Shown here: positions 28,423-39,401 of the stretch, piece by piece
How positions within the stretch are numbered: position 1 is the stretch's first letter
Layout: each line of letters begins with the position of its first letter
Assembly (NCBI GenBank): GCA_037178625.1
Contig: CM074144.1
Coordinates: forward strand, 1,178,001-1,242,000
DNA: 64,000 nt
Reading direction: 5' to 3'
Source of the DNA: Skeletonema tropicum
Lineage: Eukaryota > Bacillariophyta > Thalassiosirophyceae > Thalassiosirales > Thalassiosiraceae
Program-made: the position numbers and the translations under genes
Notes under the pieces: model-generated
Database searches by the model: none
Seen by the model: only the letters and a program-made list of their open reading frames with translations
Told to the model about the DNA's origin: nothing

Positions 28423-31400
28423 TTACTTGGAGCGCCTTGCCTTCTTGCTCTTTTGACTGTAACCAAGACCAATTGAAGACTCGTCATCACTATCACTCTC
28501 CTCCTCAGAATTCTCGTCGTAAGTGTTCTGAGTTTGACTCTTACGCTTATTATTGCTGTTTTTGGAAGCACTGCCAGCAGAGAAATGAGAGTCCTCATCG
28601 CTGTCACTATCTTGGGGGGACTCCTTGTCACCCTCGGGCAACGCGGGGAGAGATGATACACGGCTAGACGCCCTGGATTGGACGGATGAGGCACGTGAGG
28701 CCTTGGATGTGCGGCTGGATACACTGGCGACAGGTGATGGCATCTCGTTGACTCCATCACTGGCTTCATCGTCCATTTCTTCGTCATCTAGCTCACTTGC
28801 GACAGACACATTGGATGAGGCCTTGGGGAGGTTCTTCAACCCCAAATCCTTGCGGAACGCGTCAAGGGCTGCAAGGTCATCAGCGTGGACGTCTTCAAAT
28901 TCTTCATGAGCCCGCATCTCGAACTCCTTCTCGTCCATGAAACTTTGGATTTCCTTCTTGGTCTGCTTGTCCTTCTTGATCCAACTAGCGTACTTGCTAA
29001 GAATGGACAGAAAGCTCAACCTACTGCCAAGAACAAGAGTATCTTCTCCATTGCTATCAAGATTAGAAAAACTGAAACGGACACCCTCCCTAATGAAGCC
29101 ATTTAGTGCAGGGCGCAGCCTGTCATCGCTCAGCTTCCCAAACACACCCAATTTCTTTGAGAATTGAGTACCACGTTGTTCTAGGTGCTCGAACTGCTCC
29201 TTATGCATCTCCTCCGCTTCTTCAAACTCCTTCATCTCCTCTTCCGAAGGGAATTCATTGTCCATATCGGGCTCTTCATCTACCCAGTTCTCATAGGATT
29301 GCCTGAGACTAGCCATTTGACTCTCCAGCATACGGACGGGGTCTTCCTTCTTCATTTGATCCACTGTAGAAGTAACAATGGACGTGGCAGTGGGTCCAGA
29401 CGATGCAATGTGGCGCAAAAACACTCCAGCCTCACGCCTATTTCCATGTGCCCAGTTGTTCACAATGGCACGTCCCATGGGAAGGAGAAGTGACTGAGGC
29501 AAGAACTTGTTTTCCTTCGCTTCAGTCTCATTATCGCGAAGGGGGTGCTCCTTGGCAGTAATGAATCGGACAAATGCTCCAACTAGACGCCCGTCATCCT
29601 GAAAAGCAACTGCGCGGAGAAGGGGATTTTCTGCATCGGAAAACTCTTTTGGGAACAAAGTCCGAAGATCTGCTGTGGTCCTACCCGCTGCAATCTGAAC
29701 ATAATCCGCAAACGCAATCTGTTCATCGGAATGCTTGGCCACGGTGGTGTCGTCGTCGCCATGCTCATCAGAACTTAGGATGTATTGGGAAAAGCACATT
29801 TCAAGAAGAGAAAGCAAGCGGTTGCGTAGCCGTAGAATGACATGGTCATCGATTGATGAATCATCGTCATCGCCTTCATCCATGTTATCAACAAGATCCT
29901 TCTTGTTCTTGACAAGATCTTCCTCTTCTTGGTACGAGCGGAAGAACCATCCTGAAACAGACACAAAGAATTGGAGTGTTAATCATCAATGTGACGCAAA
30001 AACAGTTGGGCAATAATATGAATTGACTTACCTGTGACAGAAAGAATGAGTTCGAGTCCCTCACTTACAGACTTGCCAATCGCAGCGAGCACATCTGCGT
30101 CTTCAATCAATTTGTCTGCCGCAGTCTCCTCATCTTCATTGACTCGAAGGTCCACCGGCTTACAAGCACGAAGACGGCTCTTGAGGCCATCGCAAATGAA
30201 GTTGCAGAGTAGCTCAAGTTGGTTCACGTTGTTTGAGTCATCAACGTGATCAAAGAACTCGGATAAGTTGCATTTTTTAGCCAAAATCCTCAGCCGCTTC
30301 ACATTCAAAAAGATGGAATGCTCAGTGTCTGCTTCGGCGCTTCCACGAGTATCGTCGTCGGTAAGGGAAGTCTTTGCAGTTGCTGGACTTGCTCCTGCTG
30401 CAGGTGATCTCTTTCTCCCGGAACGCCGCCTGGAGCTCTTGCTCGCAAATTCGGATTCAGAATTCACAACACTCATAGCTGACGTTGCAATGGTGGCATC
30501 ATCAGACGACATCAACTCTACGATTCGATCACGAAGTTCAACCACAATTTTCCGAAGCTGTGCTTTGGACTCGGTAACACGGGCATGATTGCCCTTGCAA
30601 AGACTTGAGAGCGATCGTGCAGTCTTGTCAAGTGTGTCGGCATTCGAGGAGGAAAGATAAATCTCTCCAAGATTCTTGATCAGAGACATAAAGTCCTGCT
30701 TCCTCTGGGGAAGACTAAAAACGGTGGGAACGAGGAAGCGAGGAAGGCAAGCCAACTCTGAAATAACGTCAGTGTCACCCTTGAATTTCAGAAGAAGGTT
30801 AGGGAGAGCCTTCAAAAGAGCAATTGAAAGAGTCTCGTGCTCTCTGCCCATGGATGCCTTGTTCGCCTTCTCGGAAGTGGAAGAGTTGGCCATGTCTGGA
30901 TCCACATCGCTATTCAAAAAGGATTCGTCCGCAACGGCACCTACTTCTTCTTGGGCAGCGCATGCTAACATTCTAACTAATATTCTTTGCTTGGCGACAT
31001 CTGCACGATCTCCTGCCTTGACATTGTGCGCTGTAGTGGCGGATTTGTCGTCCTTGATAGCACGAAGCATGGCACTCCAATCGGTTACCAATGCACGATG
31101 CTCTGGCATTCCACGAAGTGACTGGACAATAAAATCAGCTACTTCAATTTTGATCTTATCGATTGGAACTGGACCATTTGTCATTGCATGCGCAGCGTAG
31201 GATGCAATAGCATCCAACTGTTGGGCCCTCTTGCGCTCACTTGATTCACTCTCTTCATTGTCATCGTCAAAAGCTTCGAGTTGGTCGAGGACAAAATAGA
31301 GGGCGTCTCGCCTTACCGAGGGAGACTAGATGAAATAAAACAGTTTCTTTCAGCACAAGATTAAAAAGAACTTGACAAACAATAATCATCATCAGTAGGT

Positions 31401-33609
31401 ACTTACAGCTCTCTCCGACAAGGCACGTTGATTGATAGTATCCCAAATTTCATCATCATCACAATCATCCAAAAATCCATTCTTCAACAACATCAACAAA
31501 ACTTTCATTGCAACCTCTTGCACTTCCGGCTTGGGGTCTTTGATCGCAAAAGTAATCCTAGACAAAAACTTGCCCACAACATTCTCCAATAAACTCAAGT
31601 CAATCTTGTCAATCATCAAGAATTCATCAGCCGGAGCCAATTCTTTCCCTTCTTGAGCATCTTGGACCGCCTTGAATGGTTGAAATAGTCCATTGAGAGC
31701 AGCAATGCGGACATGGTGGTCCTTGTCGTGCATCATCCAACCAAAGTACTTGAGGTATTTGTCGGTAAGGAACATATCGGGGCGTTGGAGAGTCATTCTT
31801 GAGAGGGATTCCATGCACATGGTTCGAATGTGTTCATTAGAGTCACTGAGAAAATGAGGAAGCAATTTTTTAGTTGAAGAAATACATGCAAAAAACCTGT
31901 ACTTCACATATACTTATACGCACTCACCGGTACCGATGGACAAACAACCCTTGAACAAAATTCACCAAGACAACTTGCTGCAAATCTTCCGCACTCCTCT
32001 TCAACGAATCAATCCTCACTTTCAACGCCTCCGCCTTACTCGTATTCTTACCCTTCTTCGCCGCTTGATATTGCCTACTCGCCACATCCATCTTCTTGAC
32101 AAGTTGGGCACTCTGATCCAACACGGCATGCGACATACTAATTGCCGCAAGAGTGGCACCCGCCCGTACATCCGGCTGGCCTACAGGAGCCAATTCGACC
32201 ACTCGTTCAATGAGTTCCTTGACCAATTCGGCATCCAATCGTACCACACTACCCGATACCTCCTCTTCTTCTTCGTGTTGTGTATTAGTAGCCATTCCCC
32301 CCTCGGTAAGCGCGACATATCCCAAAATATACCAAAATTCTTGATAAATCTTTCGAAACTCCGCTGCACCCAGTGCATACTGCTTCGAACCCTTCTTCCT
32401 CTCCTCTTCCTCCTCATTCTCATCACCGTCATCACCATGACGATTCAACATATTCTGCTGATGAACCGCCCCCAAAGGATCTGCACAAAGTAAAATCTGA
32501 TTGGCCGGTGCATGTCTCATATCATCCACCAAATCCGTCACGACTGTTGCCCAATCCTCTGTTTCCATTTGTTCCAAGTCTGTCTCTTCCACCTCCTCTT
32601 CTTCCTCCTCATCCTCAGTTGTGGTTGATGTAGCTCCAATGGGAAAACACGTCTCCGGTCCACCACCCACACTCCGAAACAACAAATTCAACAATGCCAA
32701 CTGTGCCCTATTCGGATTCTCATTGTGCATCTCAATCACCTTTTCCGCAAGTGAATGTAAATTGACCGTGTAGGGACTAATGATATTCAATGCCACATTG
32801 GAGTCAAAATTGGCAATTTGGGTCGATTTGGGTGGACGGTAGGAGGAGAGTAGGCCGGCAATGAGGGATTTGAGACCCGGTTCTTCGTTGGGGGGGAGGA
32901 CGTGTTTGGCGAGTGTGCTTAGGGCTGTTTTGATTTGTTTGGATGAGGATGTGCAAGTAGATTGTTTGGTGGGTTTGGTAGACTTCTTTTTGGATGATTT
33001 GGATTTGCCAATTTGAATCTTGGTCTTTTTGGGTGCAGCTGAGGAGGAGGATTTTTTGGTGGCACGTGCACCGTTACCGCTGGATGATGCTTTTTTGGAC
33101 TTTTTGGACGACTTGGCTGCTTGAAAGTCGTCATCGTCATCATCATCATCGGAGGATGATTCCTCTTCGCTGTCGGATGCTGCTTCTTCATCGTCGTCAG
33201 ATGCTGCTTCTTCTTGATCGTCTTCCTCTTCTTCATTTTCAGAGGTATCGGATTCGTCATCGGCAGGATTGCGCTTCCTGGATAGAAAGATGATAATTTA
33301 CAGGCAAACAATCAGAAAATGAATGAGCTAATACCTTCATTGTTATCATGTACGAACAAATCTACAGCTCTGCGCTCAATAAAACAACATCTCGACAAGT
33401 ACACAGCCGACGCATCTCATCTCATGACATGTCATCATCGGCGCACACCCAGCGCCATAATTTACTCACCTGCCTCGGGGGGACGCCGCCTTCCTCTTCT
33501 TTTTCTTTGAGGCAGAAGCAGCAACCGCCTTCTTAGCATCACTGTAAACCGATTCTACCGGCTTGCGTTCACGGCCGGAACGGCGTGGTGCGGGTGTTGT
33601 TCCAGTCAT
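28423..33609 (-). CDS. SCC3: Cohesin subunit SCC3/STAG
   Basis: Five exons on the minus strand: 33609-33470, 33277-31928, 31845-31407, 31325-30032, 29951-28423. All introns (192, 82, 81, 80 bp) are GT-AG and the joined frame is exactly 1583 residues. The N-terminus is basic and acidic in blocks. From exon 2 into exon 4 it has the STAG core: an acidic GPETCFP-containing segment, the HEAT-like stromalin region (DSNEHIRTMCMESL, YLKYFGWMMHDKDHHVRIAAL) and VRRDALYFVLDQLEAFDDD. Exon 5 ends in a long acidic/basic disordered tail (SQKSKKARRSK). SCC3/STAG binds the kleisin RAD21 and regulates cohesin loading in nuclear chromatin. Length is larger than human STAG (about 1250) because of the tails. Confidence 0.9.
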
Positions 33610-33968
33610 GGTGGATGTCGTCGAAGTGAAAATAAAAAAAAAAATGGTTCTGATTTTGGTGAGTGAGCAATGACGGGAACTTGGCGGAATTTTGAATTTG
33701 AATTTTGATCTTTGCGTGTGAAGTCAAGTGTGAGTGTCTTGAGAAAGAGTATGTATTGTTAGTAAATTAACTTTACTCCTCTGGTATATTTTTGCGGGAA
33801 CGCTCTTGAAACATCACTTCTTACTTTTCTCCTTTGTTGTACCATACACCTACCATACACCCCTCACTCTACCCACTTTCACTCGGTGCTCGTGTTCAAT
33901 AGCTGAATGAAGTTGGTGCCGCTGGCCGCTGCCAAGGAAGAACCCAGCATATATATCTACTGCTGGCG
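33610..33968. promoter_or_regulatory. Divergent promoter between SCC3 and a MYND gene
   Basis: 359 bp between the SCC3 start (33609) and the MYND gene start (33969). It includes an A-run near 33636 and a repeated TACCATACACC at about 33841-33860. The last 70 bp before the MYND start resemble the DNA upstream of the third family copy at 37957. Confidence 0.4.
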
Positions 33969-34859
33969 ATGACTGAGGTCGACGAAACAGAACCATGCTG
34001 TGCCTCCTGCGGGATCACAGCGACTGATGACGATGACATTAAGTTGAAGTTATGCACTGCATGCAAACTCGTTCGATATTGCGGAATCAAGTGTCAAAAA
34101 CAGCATAGATCACAGCACAAACGAGCTTGTGAGAAACGAGCGGCGGAACTGCATGATGAAATTTTGTTTCGGCAGCCAGAGAGTAGTCATCTTGGAGATT
34201 GCCCAATTTGTTGTCTACCACATTCCATTGACAGTGAGAGATCGAAAGCTGTATTGATGGGATGTTGCGGCCAAATGATTTGTCATGGTTGCAGTTACGC
34301 CAATAGAATGCGTCAAATAGAGGGAGCATTGGATCGTGTATGTCTATTTTGTCGGCATCCTACACCATCATCCCTGGAAGAATATCTCAAGTTGTTGATG
34401 AAACGAGTTGAAGCGAATGATCCACATTCCTTATTTGAAATGGGGGATAAACGATACAAAGAAGGGGATATTGATGCTGGAATCAGTTTCTGGAAAAAAT
34501 CAGCTGAATTGGGTTATGGAGTAGCTCATTTTCGTTTAGCAATGGTGTACGGTAACAACAAGAACTTGAAAAAAGAAATCTATCACTTGGAACAGGCCGC
34601 AATTGCTGGTTATCCTGAATCGAGGTATAATCTCGGGCGTCTAGAGAGGTGTTATGGTAGGACTGAGAGAGCAGTGAAACACTACACTATTGCCTCTAAT
34701 CTTGGACTTGATGCTGCACTGAAGGAAATTCGGGAGTTGTACGCAGAAGGAAAGGTTAGCAAAGATGACTTCGCCACGGCTATTCGTGACCATCAGGCTG
34801 CTTTAGATGCAACAAAAAGTGTACAAAGGAGTGAGGCGGCTGCTGCTGATCCCTATTAG
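33969..34859 (+). CDS. MYND-RING-Sel1 protein, family copy 1
   Basis: A 296-residue intronless frame. Residues about 9-55 are a MYND zinc finger (CCASCG, CTACKLVRYCGIKCQKQH, HKRAC). A second Cys cluster at about 75-125 is RING-like (CPICC, CCGQMICHGC, CLFCRHP). From about 145 to 240 there are Sel1-type repeats (DPHSLFEMGDKRYKEGD, KKSAELGYGVAHFRLAMVYG, LEQAAIAGYPESRYNLGRL). Such proteins act as adaptors and possible E3 ubiquitin ligases; targets are unknown. Compared with copy 2 it lacks about five residues in the second Sel1 loop. Copies 2 (36021), 3 (37957) and a relic (39115) follow on the same strand. Confidence 0.8.
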   Translation: MTEVDETEPCCASCGITATDDDDIKLKLCTACKLVRYCGIKCQKQHRSQHKRACEKRAAELHDEILFRQPESSHLGDCPICCLPHSIDSERSKAVLMGCCGQMICHGCSYANRMRQIEGALDRVCLFCRHPTPSSLEEYLKLLMKRVEANDPHSLFEMGDKRYKEGDIDAGISFWKKSAELGYGVAHFRLAMVYGNNKNLKKEIYHLEQAAIAGYPESRYNLGRLERCYGRTERAVKHYTIASNLGLDAALKEIRELYAEGKVSKDDFATAIRDHQAALDATKSVQRSEAAAADPY

Positions 34860-36020
34860 ACTGTTGTGCGTGGGGAGTTTGAGGCATACTACTTGCAGGA
34901 AACTCAGGCTGTTTAGTTTGTAAAGCATCACTCTGAATCGCACCTACAGATCTTCCTCTCAACATCTTACCCAACGTTCACTACTCAATTCTTTGCCTGC
35001 GATGTGTGTTTTCAACAAGTTATGTAGCAAAGGCGGTACAATGAATTCGGATTCCTTGATTCTTGGGTAAACTTTTAAGGCAGATCGGGCTACACCAACA
35101 GCTTGCCCTTTTCTTAGCCAATCGTAAGTCTGACAATAATATTTATACGTTTATCTTGCTGGGATTGTTCCAGTCATGGTTGTTGTCTTTTGACGGCAAT
35201 AGGTTACGAATTGCAAATAATCAATACTCTCATAGATTAGATGGGTTTCTCTTTAGGTTTATTTGCTACGCACGTGGGTTCCGCGGTAGGGCTACCTATG
35301 AGAAAGTGTTGGGTGACTGAGTGGTTGTTTCTGTGGACAACTGTGTTTCAACTGTACACAGTTTAGTAATGAGAGGGAGGATGGTCAGTGGTGTTGTTTG
35401 GCGTTGTGTTCATGATAGAGGATGAGAGGGCTTGGGTATTTATTTACCCTTGGCTTGGAAGCCCTGCGTTGCAAACCTCCGGTCTTTCTCATGCCTCCAT
35501 CCAGTAAAAGTTCTCATACTTGTATTTTTGCGGGAACGAACGCTCTCTTGATTTTTCAACGCTTGTAAGTACAGTGAACCTCCGCGAACTAAACCCCCCT
35601 ACTCGGCTTAGACCCCCCCTCCAATCCAGCCGAAAAAGACCCCCCTCCCCGTTTCTACTAGTAGTTACTAGGGAATTAGTATGTGACTATTCCGAAAGTC
35701 AGACCCCCCTAGAGCAGACTAGCCAAACCGGGGTTTAGTTCGCGGAGGTTCACTGTACCATACGCTCTACACAGTACAATAAGTACACAACATCCGGATC
35801 ACGGGACCAGGGACCATAAACCATAATGCATCTTGCGTCTGCTACCTTTTGTCTAAGTAGAGAGCTAGGAGTATTTCATTTTGTGGCTATTGCTATTGCA
35901 CACCATTATTAATTTTGTGTAGCTGGATAGCGTGTATATAGCTGGCGGAGGTGAATGAAGTAGTGCAGCATAGAATATTTTCTTGTTAGTAGCAGCAGAG
36001 TAGTATAATCTTATTTGGCG
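34860..36020. other. Spacer between MYND copies 1 and 2
   Basis: The first 330 bp resemble the 3' flank of copy 2 (both contain TTTTCAACAAG and a GGGATTG-TCCAGTC segment), showing that flanks were duplicated with the gene. A pogo-like MITE sits at 35572-35755. No other gene is visible. Confidence 0.5.
35572..35755. mobile_element. Pogo/Tigger-like MITE
   Basis: The ends CAGTGAACCTCCGCGAACTA and the inverted partner ending GGAGGTTCACTG are identical for about 26 bp, and each is bordered by TA (35570-35571, 35756-35757). TA duplication with a CAGTGAACC terminus fits the pogo/Tigger branch of Tc1/mariner. The interior (184 bp total) has runs of C (GACCCCCC) and no coding capacity. Confidence 0.85.
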
Positions 36021-36938
36021 ATGAGTGAAGTTTTAGAGGTCGACGAAACAGAACCATGCTGTGCCTCCTGCGGCATCACAGCTGCGAACGATGACATTAA
36101 GTTGAAGTTATGCACTGCATGCAAGCTCGTTCGTTATTGCGGAATCAAATGCCAGAAACAGCATAGACCGCGGCATAAACGAGCATGTAAGGAGCGAGCG
36201 GTGGAACTGCATGATGAAATTTTGTTTCGCCAGCCAGAGAGTAGTTGCCTTGGAGATTGTCCGATTTGTTGTCTACCAAATTCACCAGATAGATCGGACA
36301 CTGTTTTCATGGGATGCTGTGGTAAATGTATCTGTTGTGGTTGTTATTACGCCGATAAGATTCGACAGATAAAAGGTAAATTTGAGCAAAAGTGTCCATT
36401 TTGTCGGCGCCCTACACCATCAACCATGGAAGAAGAGCGCAAGATGATTATGAAAAGAGTTGAAGCGAATGATGCATTTGCATTGTTTGAAATGGGGGAA
36501 GACCGTCGCAGGGGAGGGGATATTAATGCTGCAATTAAATATTGGACAAAATCAGCTGAATTGGGTTATGGAGCAGCTCATTTTCATTTGGCAACGTCGT
36601 ATCAAAACGGAAAAGGTGTTGAGAGGAACTTGAAGAAGGGAATCTATCACTTGGAACAGGCTTCCATTGCTGGTCATCCCGATGCGAGGCATGATCTCGG
36701 GTGTCTAGAGATGAGTTTTGATAGGACTGAGAGAGCAGTGAAGCATTTCATTATTGCCTCAAATCTTGGACTTGATAAATCAGTGAAGATGATTCGTGAG
36801 TTGTACGCAGAAGGAAAGGTCAGCAAAGAAGACTTTGCAACGACACTTCGTTCCCATCAGGCTGCTGTAGATGCGACAAAAAGTGTCAAGAGGAGTGAGA
36901 TTGCTGCTCTTTTAAGACTACGTGGAATTCGACCCTAA
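36021..36938 (+). CDS. MYND-RING-Sel1 protein, family copy 2
   Basis: A 305-residue frame from ATG 36021 (MSEVLEVDETEP). It has the same order as copy 1: MYND finger (CTACKLVRYCGIKCQKQH), RING-like cluster (CPICC, CCGKCICCGC, CPFCRRP) and Sel1 repeats with the full loop YQNGKGVERNLKKG. This copy keeps all zinc ligands by eye and is the best template for the family. Adaptor or E3 ligase function is inferred. Confidence 0.82.
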   Translation: MSEVLEVDETEPCCASCGITAANDDIKLKLCTACKLVRYCGIKCQKQHRPRHKRACKERAVELHDEILFRQPESSCLGDCPICCLPNSPDRSDTVFMGCCGKCICCGCYYADKIRQIKGKFEQKCPFCRRPTPSTMEEERKMIMKRVEANDAFALFEMGEDRRRGGDINAAIKYWTKSAELGYGAAHFHLATSYQNGKGVERNLKKGIYHLEQASIAGHPDARHDLGCLEMSFDRTERAVKHFIIASNLGLDKSVKMIRELYAEGKVSKEDFATTLRSHQAAVDATKSVKRSEIAALLRLRGIRP

Positions 36939-37340
36939 GTTCACCACATAATTCTGCGCCTTCGATTTCTGTTTTCAACAAGCAACGATACGTTTTCACC
37001 TTCATTACAATGGAATTTGGTTCCCTTGGTTCTTGGACAGATATTGATAGGCAAATCAGCTACAATAAACTTGCAGCTATTGCCGTTTTCTTTGCCAATC
37101 CTGAGCCGATTCGCTGTTGACAATCCTGATGGGATTGATCCAGTCTGGCTAGTTGTCGTTCTATTCTCTGATTAGTTCGTGTACTACATTTAAAGAGTTT
37201 GATTGACAGTTATCACATTTTAAGCGTAACGCTTAAAAATAAAGCCCTATCTCAGCTCCTGAGCGCTTTTTCCTCTAGCCTGATTGGCGCGCGGGGGAAT
37301 AATTTTTTTCAATTTCCCACCTCCCATTATCTCCCATCAT
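36939..37340. other. Spacer between MYND copy 2 and the foldback element
   Basis: Begins with the 3' flank shared with copy 1. A short palindrome, TTTAAGCGTAACGCTTAAA, lies at about 37215-37233. No gene is visible. Confidence 0.4.
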
Positions 37341-37854
37341 ATAAGCCCAGACAGACCTCAAATCCGTCGGCCGGGCCCATTTTTTTTAGACCTCCACCAT
37401 GACGGCCGCCTAATAAGCCCCTATATTTTATTCTCGATAACTTTTATTATGAAGCAGATATATACTATACCATTGATACTTACCTGTAGAGTATGTTTAG
37501 GAGAGCATATGGTATCAAAGAATCGTAGTAATATCTTATTTTCTCGCCGAGATATGCATTTTGGGGTTTACTATGAGCTTGTCTAACTTTACTGATGGAC
37601 AAATTTGGCAGGCATGCCCATAGTAAACCCCAAAATGCATATCTCGGCGAGAAAATAAGATATAAGTACGATTCTTGGATACCATATGATCTCATAAGTA
37701 TACTCTACAGGTCTGCATCATTGGTTTAGCATATATCTCCGTTATAGTAGAAATTAAAGTTATGGGCTAGTCAGGCGGCCGCCATGGTGGAGGTCTCAAA
37801 AAAATGGGCCCGGCCGACGAATTGGTGGCGGGAACGGAGACTGTCTGGGCTTAT
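37341..37854. mobile_element. Long foldback (hairpin) element
   Basis: The ends ATAAGCCCAGACAG and CTGTCTGGGCTTAT are inverted, and inverted similarity continues inward nearly to the centre: GTCGGCCGGGCCCATTTTTT near 37369 against 37795-37820, and an exact block around TCTCGCCGAGATATGCATTT (about 37541-37572) against 37618-37651. The loop is only about 45 bp. I could not see a clear target duplication. The 514-bp element lies just upstream of the third MYND copy and its promoter-like DNA. Confidence 0.75.
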
Positions 37855-37956
37855 GCTGTCGCGGCTACTTTACGTAGCTAGCTGTGAATGAAGTTGTTGG
37901 CGTCGCTGCGAAGGAAGTAGCGGTAGAACGATATTGTCTTGAGAATAGAGTTGGCG

Positions 37957-38860
37957 ATGAGTGAAGTTTTAGAGGCCAAAGACTCTGAACCATTACATAT
38001 GCTGTGCCTCCTGCGGTGTCACAGGAAGTGATGCCATCAAGTTGAAGTTATGCACTGCATGCAAGCTCGTTCGATATTGCGGAATCAAATGCCAGAAGAA
38101 GCATAGATCACAGCATAAACGAGCGTGTAAGGAGCGAGCAGCAGAACTGCATGATGAGATTTTGTTTCGGCAGCCAGAGGGTACTTATCTGGGGGATTGT
38201 CCGATTTGTTGTCTTCCAAATTCCATTGAAATGGGGAAAGTTTGTTTGACGGGATGTTGCGGCAAAATGATTTGTCAAGGTTGCAGTTACGCTGATAATG
38301 TGCGACAGGTAGAGAAATCAATGGATCGAGTATGTCTATTTTGCCGGCACCCCTTACCATCGACCGACGAAGAAAACCGGAAGTTGTTGATGAAAAGAGT
38401 AGAAGCGAATGATCCGCTTGCAATCGTGAGAGTGGGGCACTATCACTACAAAGAAGGAGATATTGATGCTGCAATCAAATCTTGGACAAAGGCAGCTGAA
38501 TTGGGCAGTGCTGAAGGTCATTATTCTTTATCAACATTGTACCAACGCGGTATCGGTGTTGAGCAGAACTGGAAGAAAACAATTCACCACTTGGAACAGG
38601 CCGCAATTGCTGGGCATGCTCATGCACGACATAATCTCGGATGCGTTGAGAAGGATATGGGTAGGTTTCAGAGAGCAGTGAAACATTTCGTTATTGCCTC
38701 CAATCTCGGCCATGATTCAATGCAGGAACTTCGCGTGGGTTACGCAACCGGAGAGCTCAGCAAACAAGACTTTGCCACGGCTATTCGTGTCCATCAGGCT
38801 GCTATCGATGCAACGAAAAGTGTACAAAGGAGTGAGGCGGCTGCTGCGTTGGGTGGATGA
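37957..38860 (+). pseudogene. MYND-RING-Sel1 copy 3, 5' frameshift
   Basis: ATG 37957 opens MSEVLEAKDSEP, equivalent to copy 2, but a 7-bp insertion (TACATAT, about 37998-38004) after GAACCAT shifts the frame and leads to a stop near 38030. The rest, from CCASCGVTGSDAIK through MYND, RING-like (CPICC, CCGKMICQGC, CLFCRHP) and Sel1 repeats to 38860, stays open for over 270 codons without an ATG before the MYND finger. A shorter product from an internal ATG would lack the MYND finger. Otherwise the sequence is well kept, so the lesion is young or translation uses another route. Confidence 0.65.
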
Positions 38861-39401
38861 AGATAGCACCCATGATTAAGTTGTTGTGGCTAAAGAATGT
38901 GAGACTACTTATCTAGTAAAGGGCACAGCTCTGACATCTTGAAGTCGACAATGGAACAACATAGTTGCAGATGCTCTTCGACAAAGCGTCCTCCATATCA
39001 TTGGAATCTGGCCTCTAGAGCTACTTCATGATTATCACATTTCACTTACACTGCACTTCTTCTTGTGCACTGTACAGAAACTGCACACTACCCACTTATG
39101 TTTGATTTGCCATGATGATTCGGGAGTTTTACGCAGAAGTAAAGTCAGCAAAGAAGTTTTTGATGAAGCACTTCTTTCCAATTATGCTGCTATAAATGCA
39201 ACAATATGCGTGCAGAGGAGGGAAGCGGCTTCTTGGGAGAGAAATAGAGTGTTCTGTACGAGGGATATGAACATGAAACTTGCATGAAATTATTGAAGCT
39301 CACAATTCTCTACGATAGTTAGGAAACACAAATAAATGTTTAGATAGTAACAGAGTCAAAGAATCGAACATAGATATGGTATGTTCTCCAAAGTGACCTC
39401 A
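38861..39401. other. Spacer after the MYND family
   Basis: Holds a short relic of a fourth family copy (39115-39233) and the 3' flank of the HtrA gene. Nothing else is recognisable. Confidence 0.4.
39115..39233 (+). pseudogene. Relic of a fourth MYND-Sel1 copy (C-terminal end)
   Basis: MIREFYAEVK, then after small deletions VSKEVFDEALLSNYAAINAT and VQRREAAS, aligns with the last 40 residues of copies 1-3 (IRELYAEGKVSKEDFATTL, VKRSE). Only this end remains. Confidence 0.65.
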
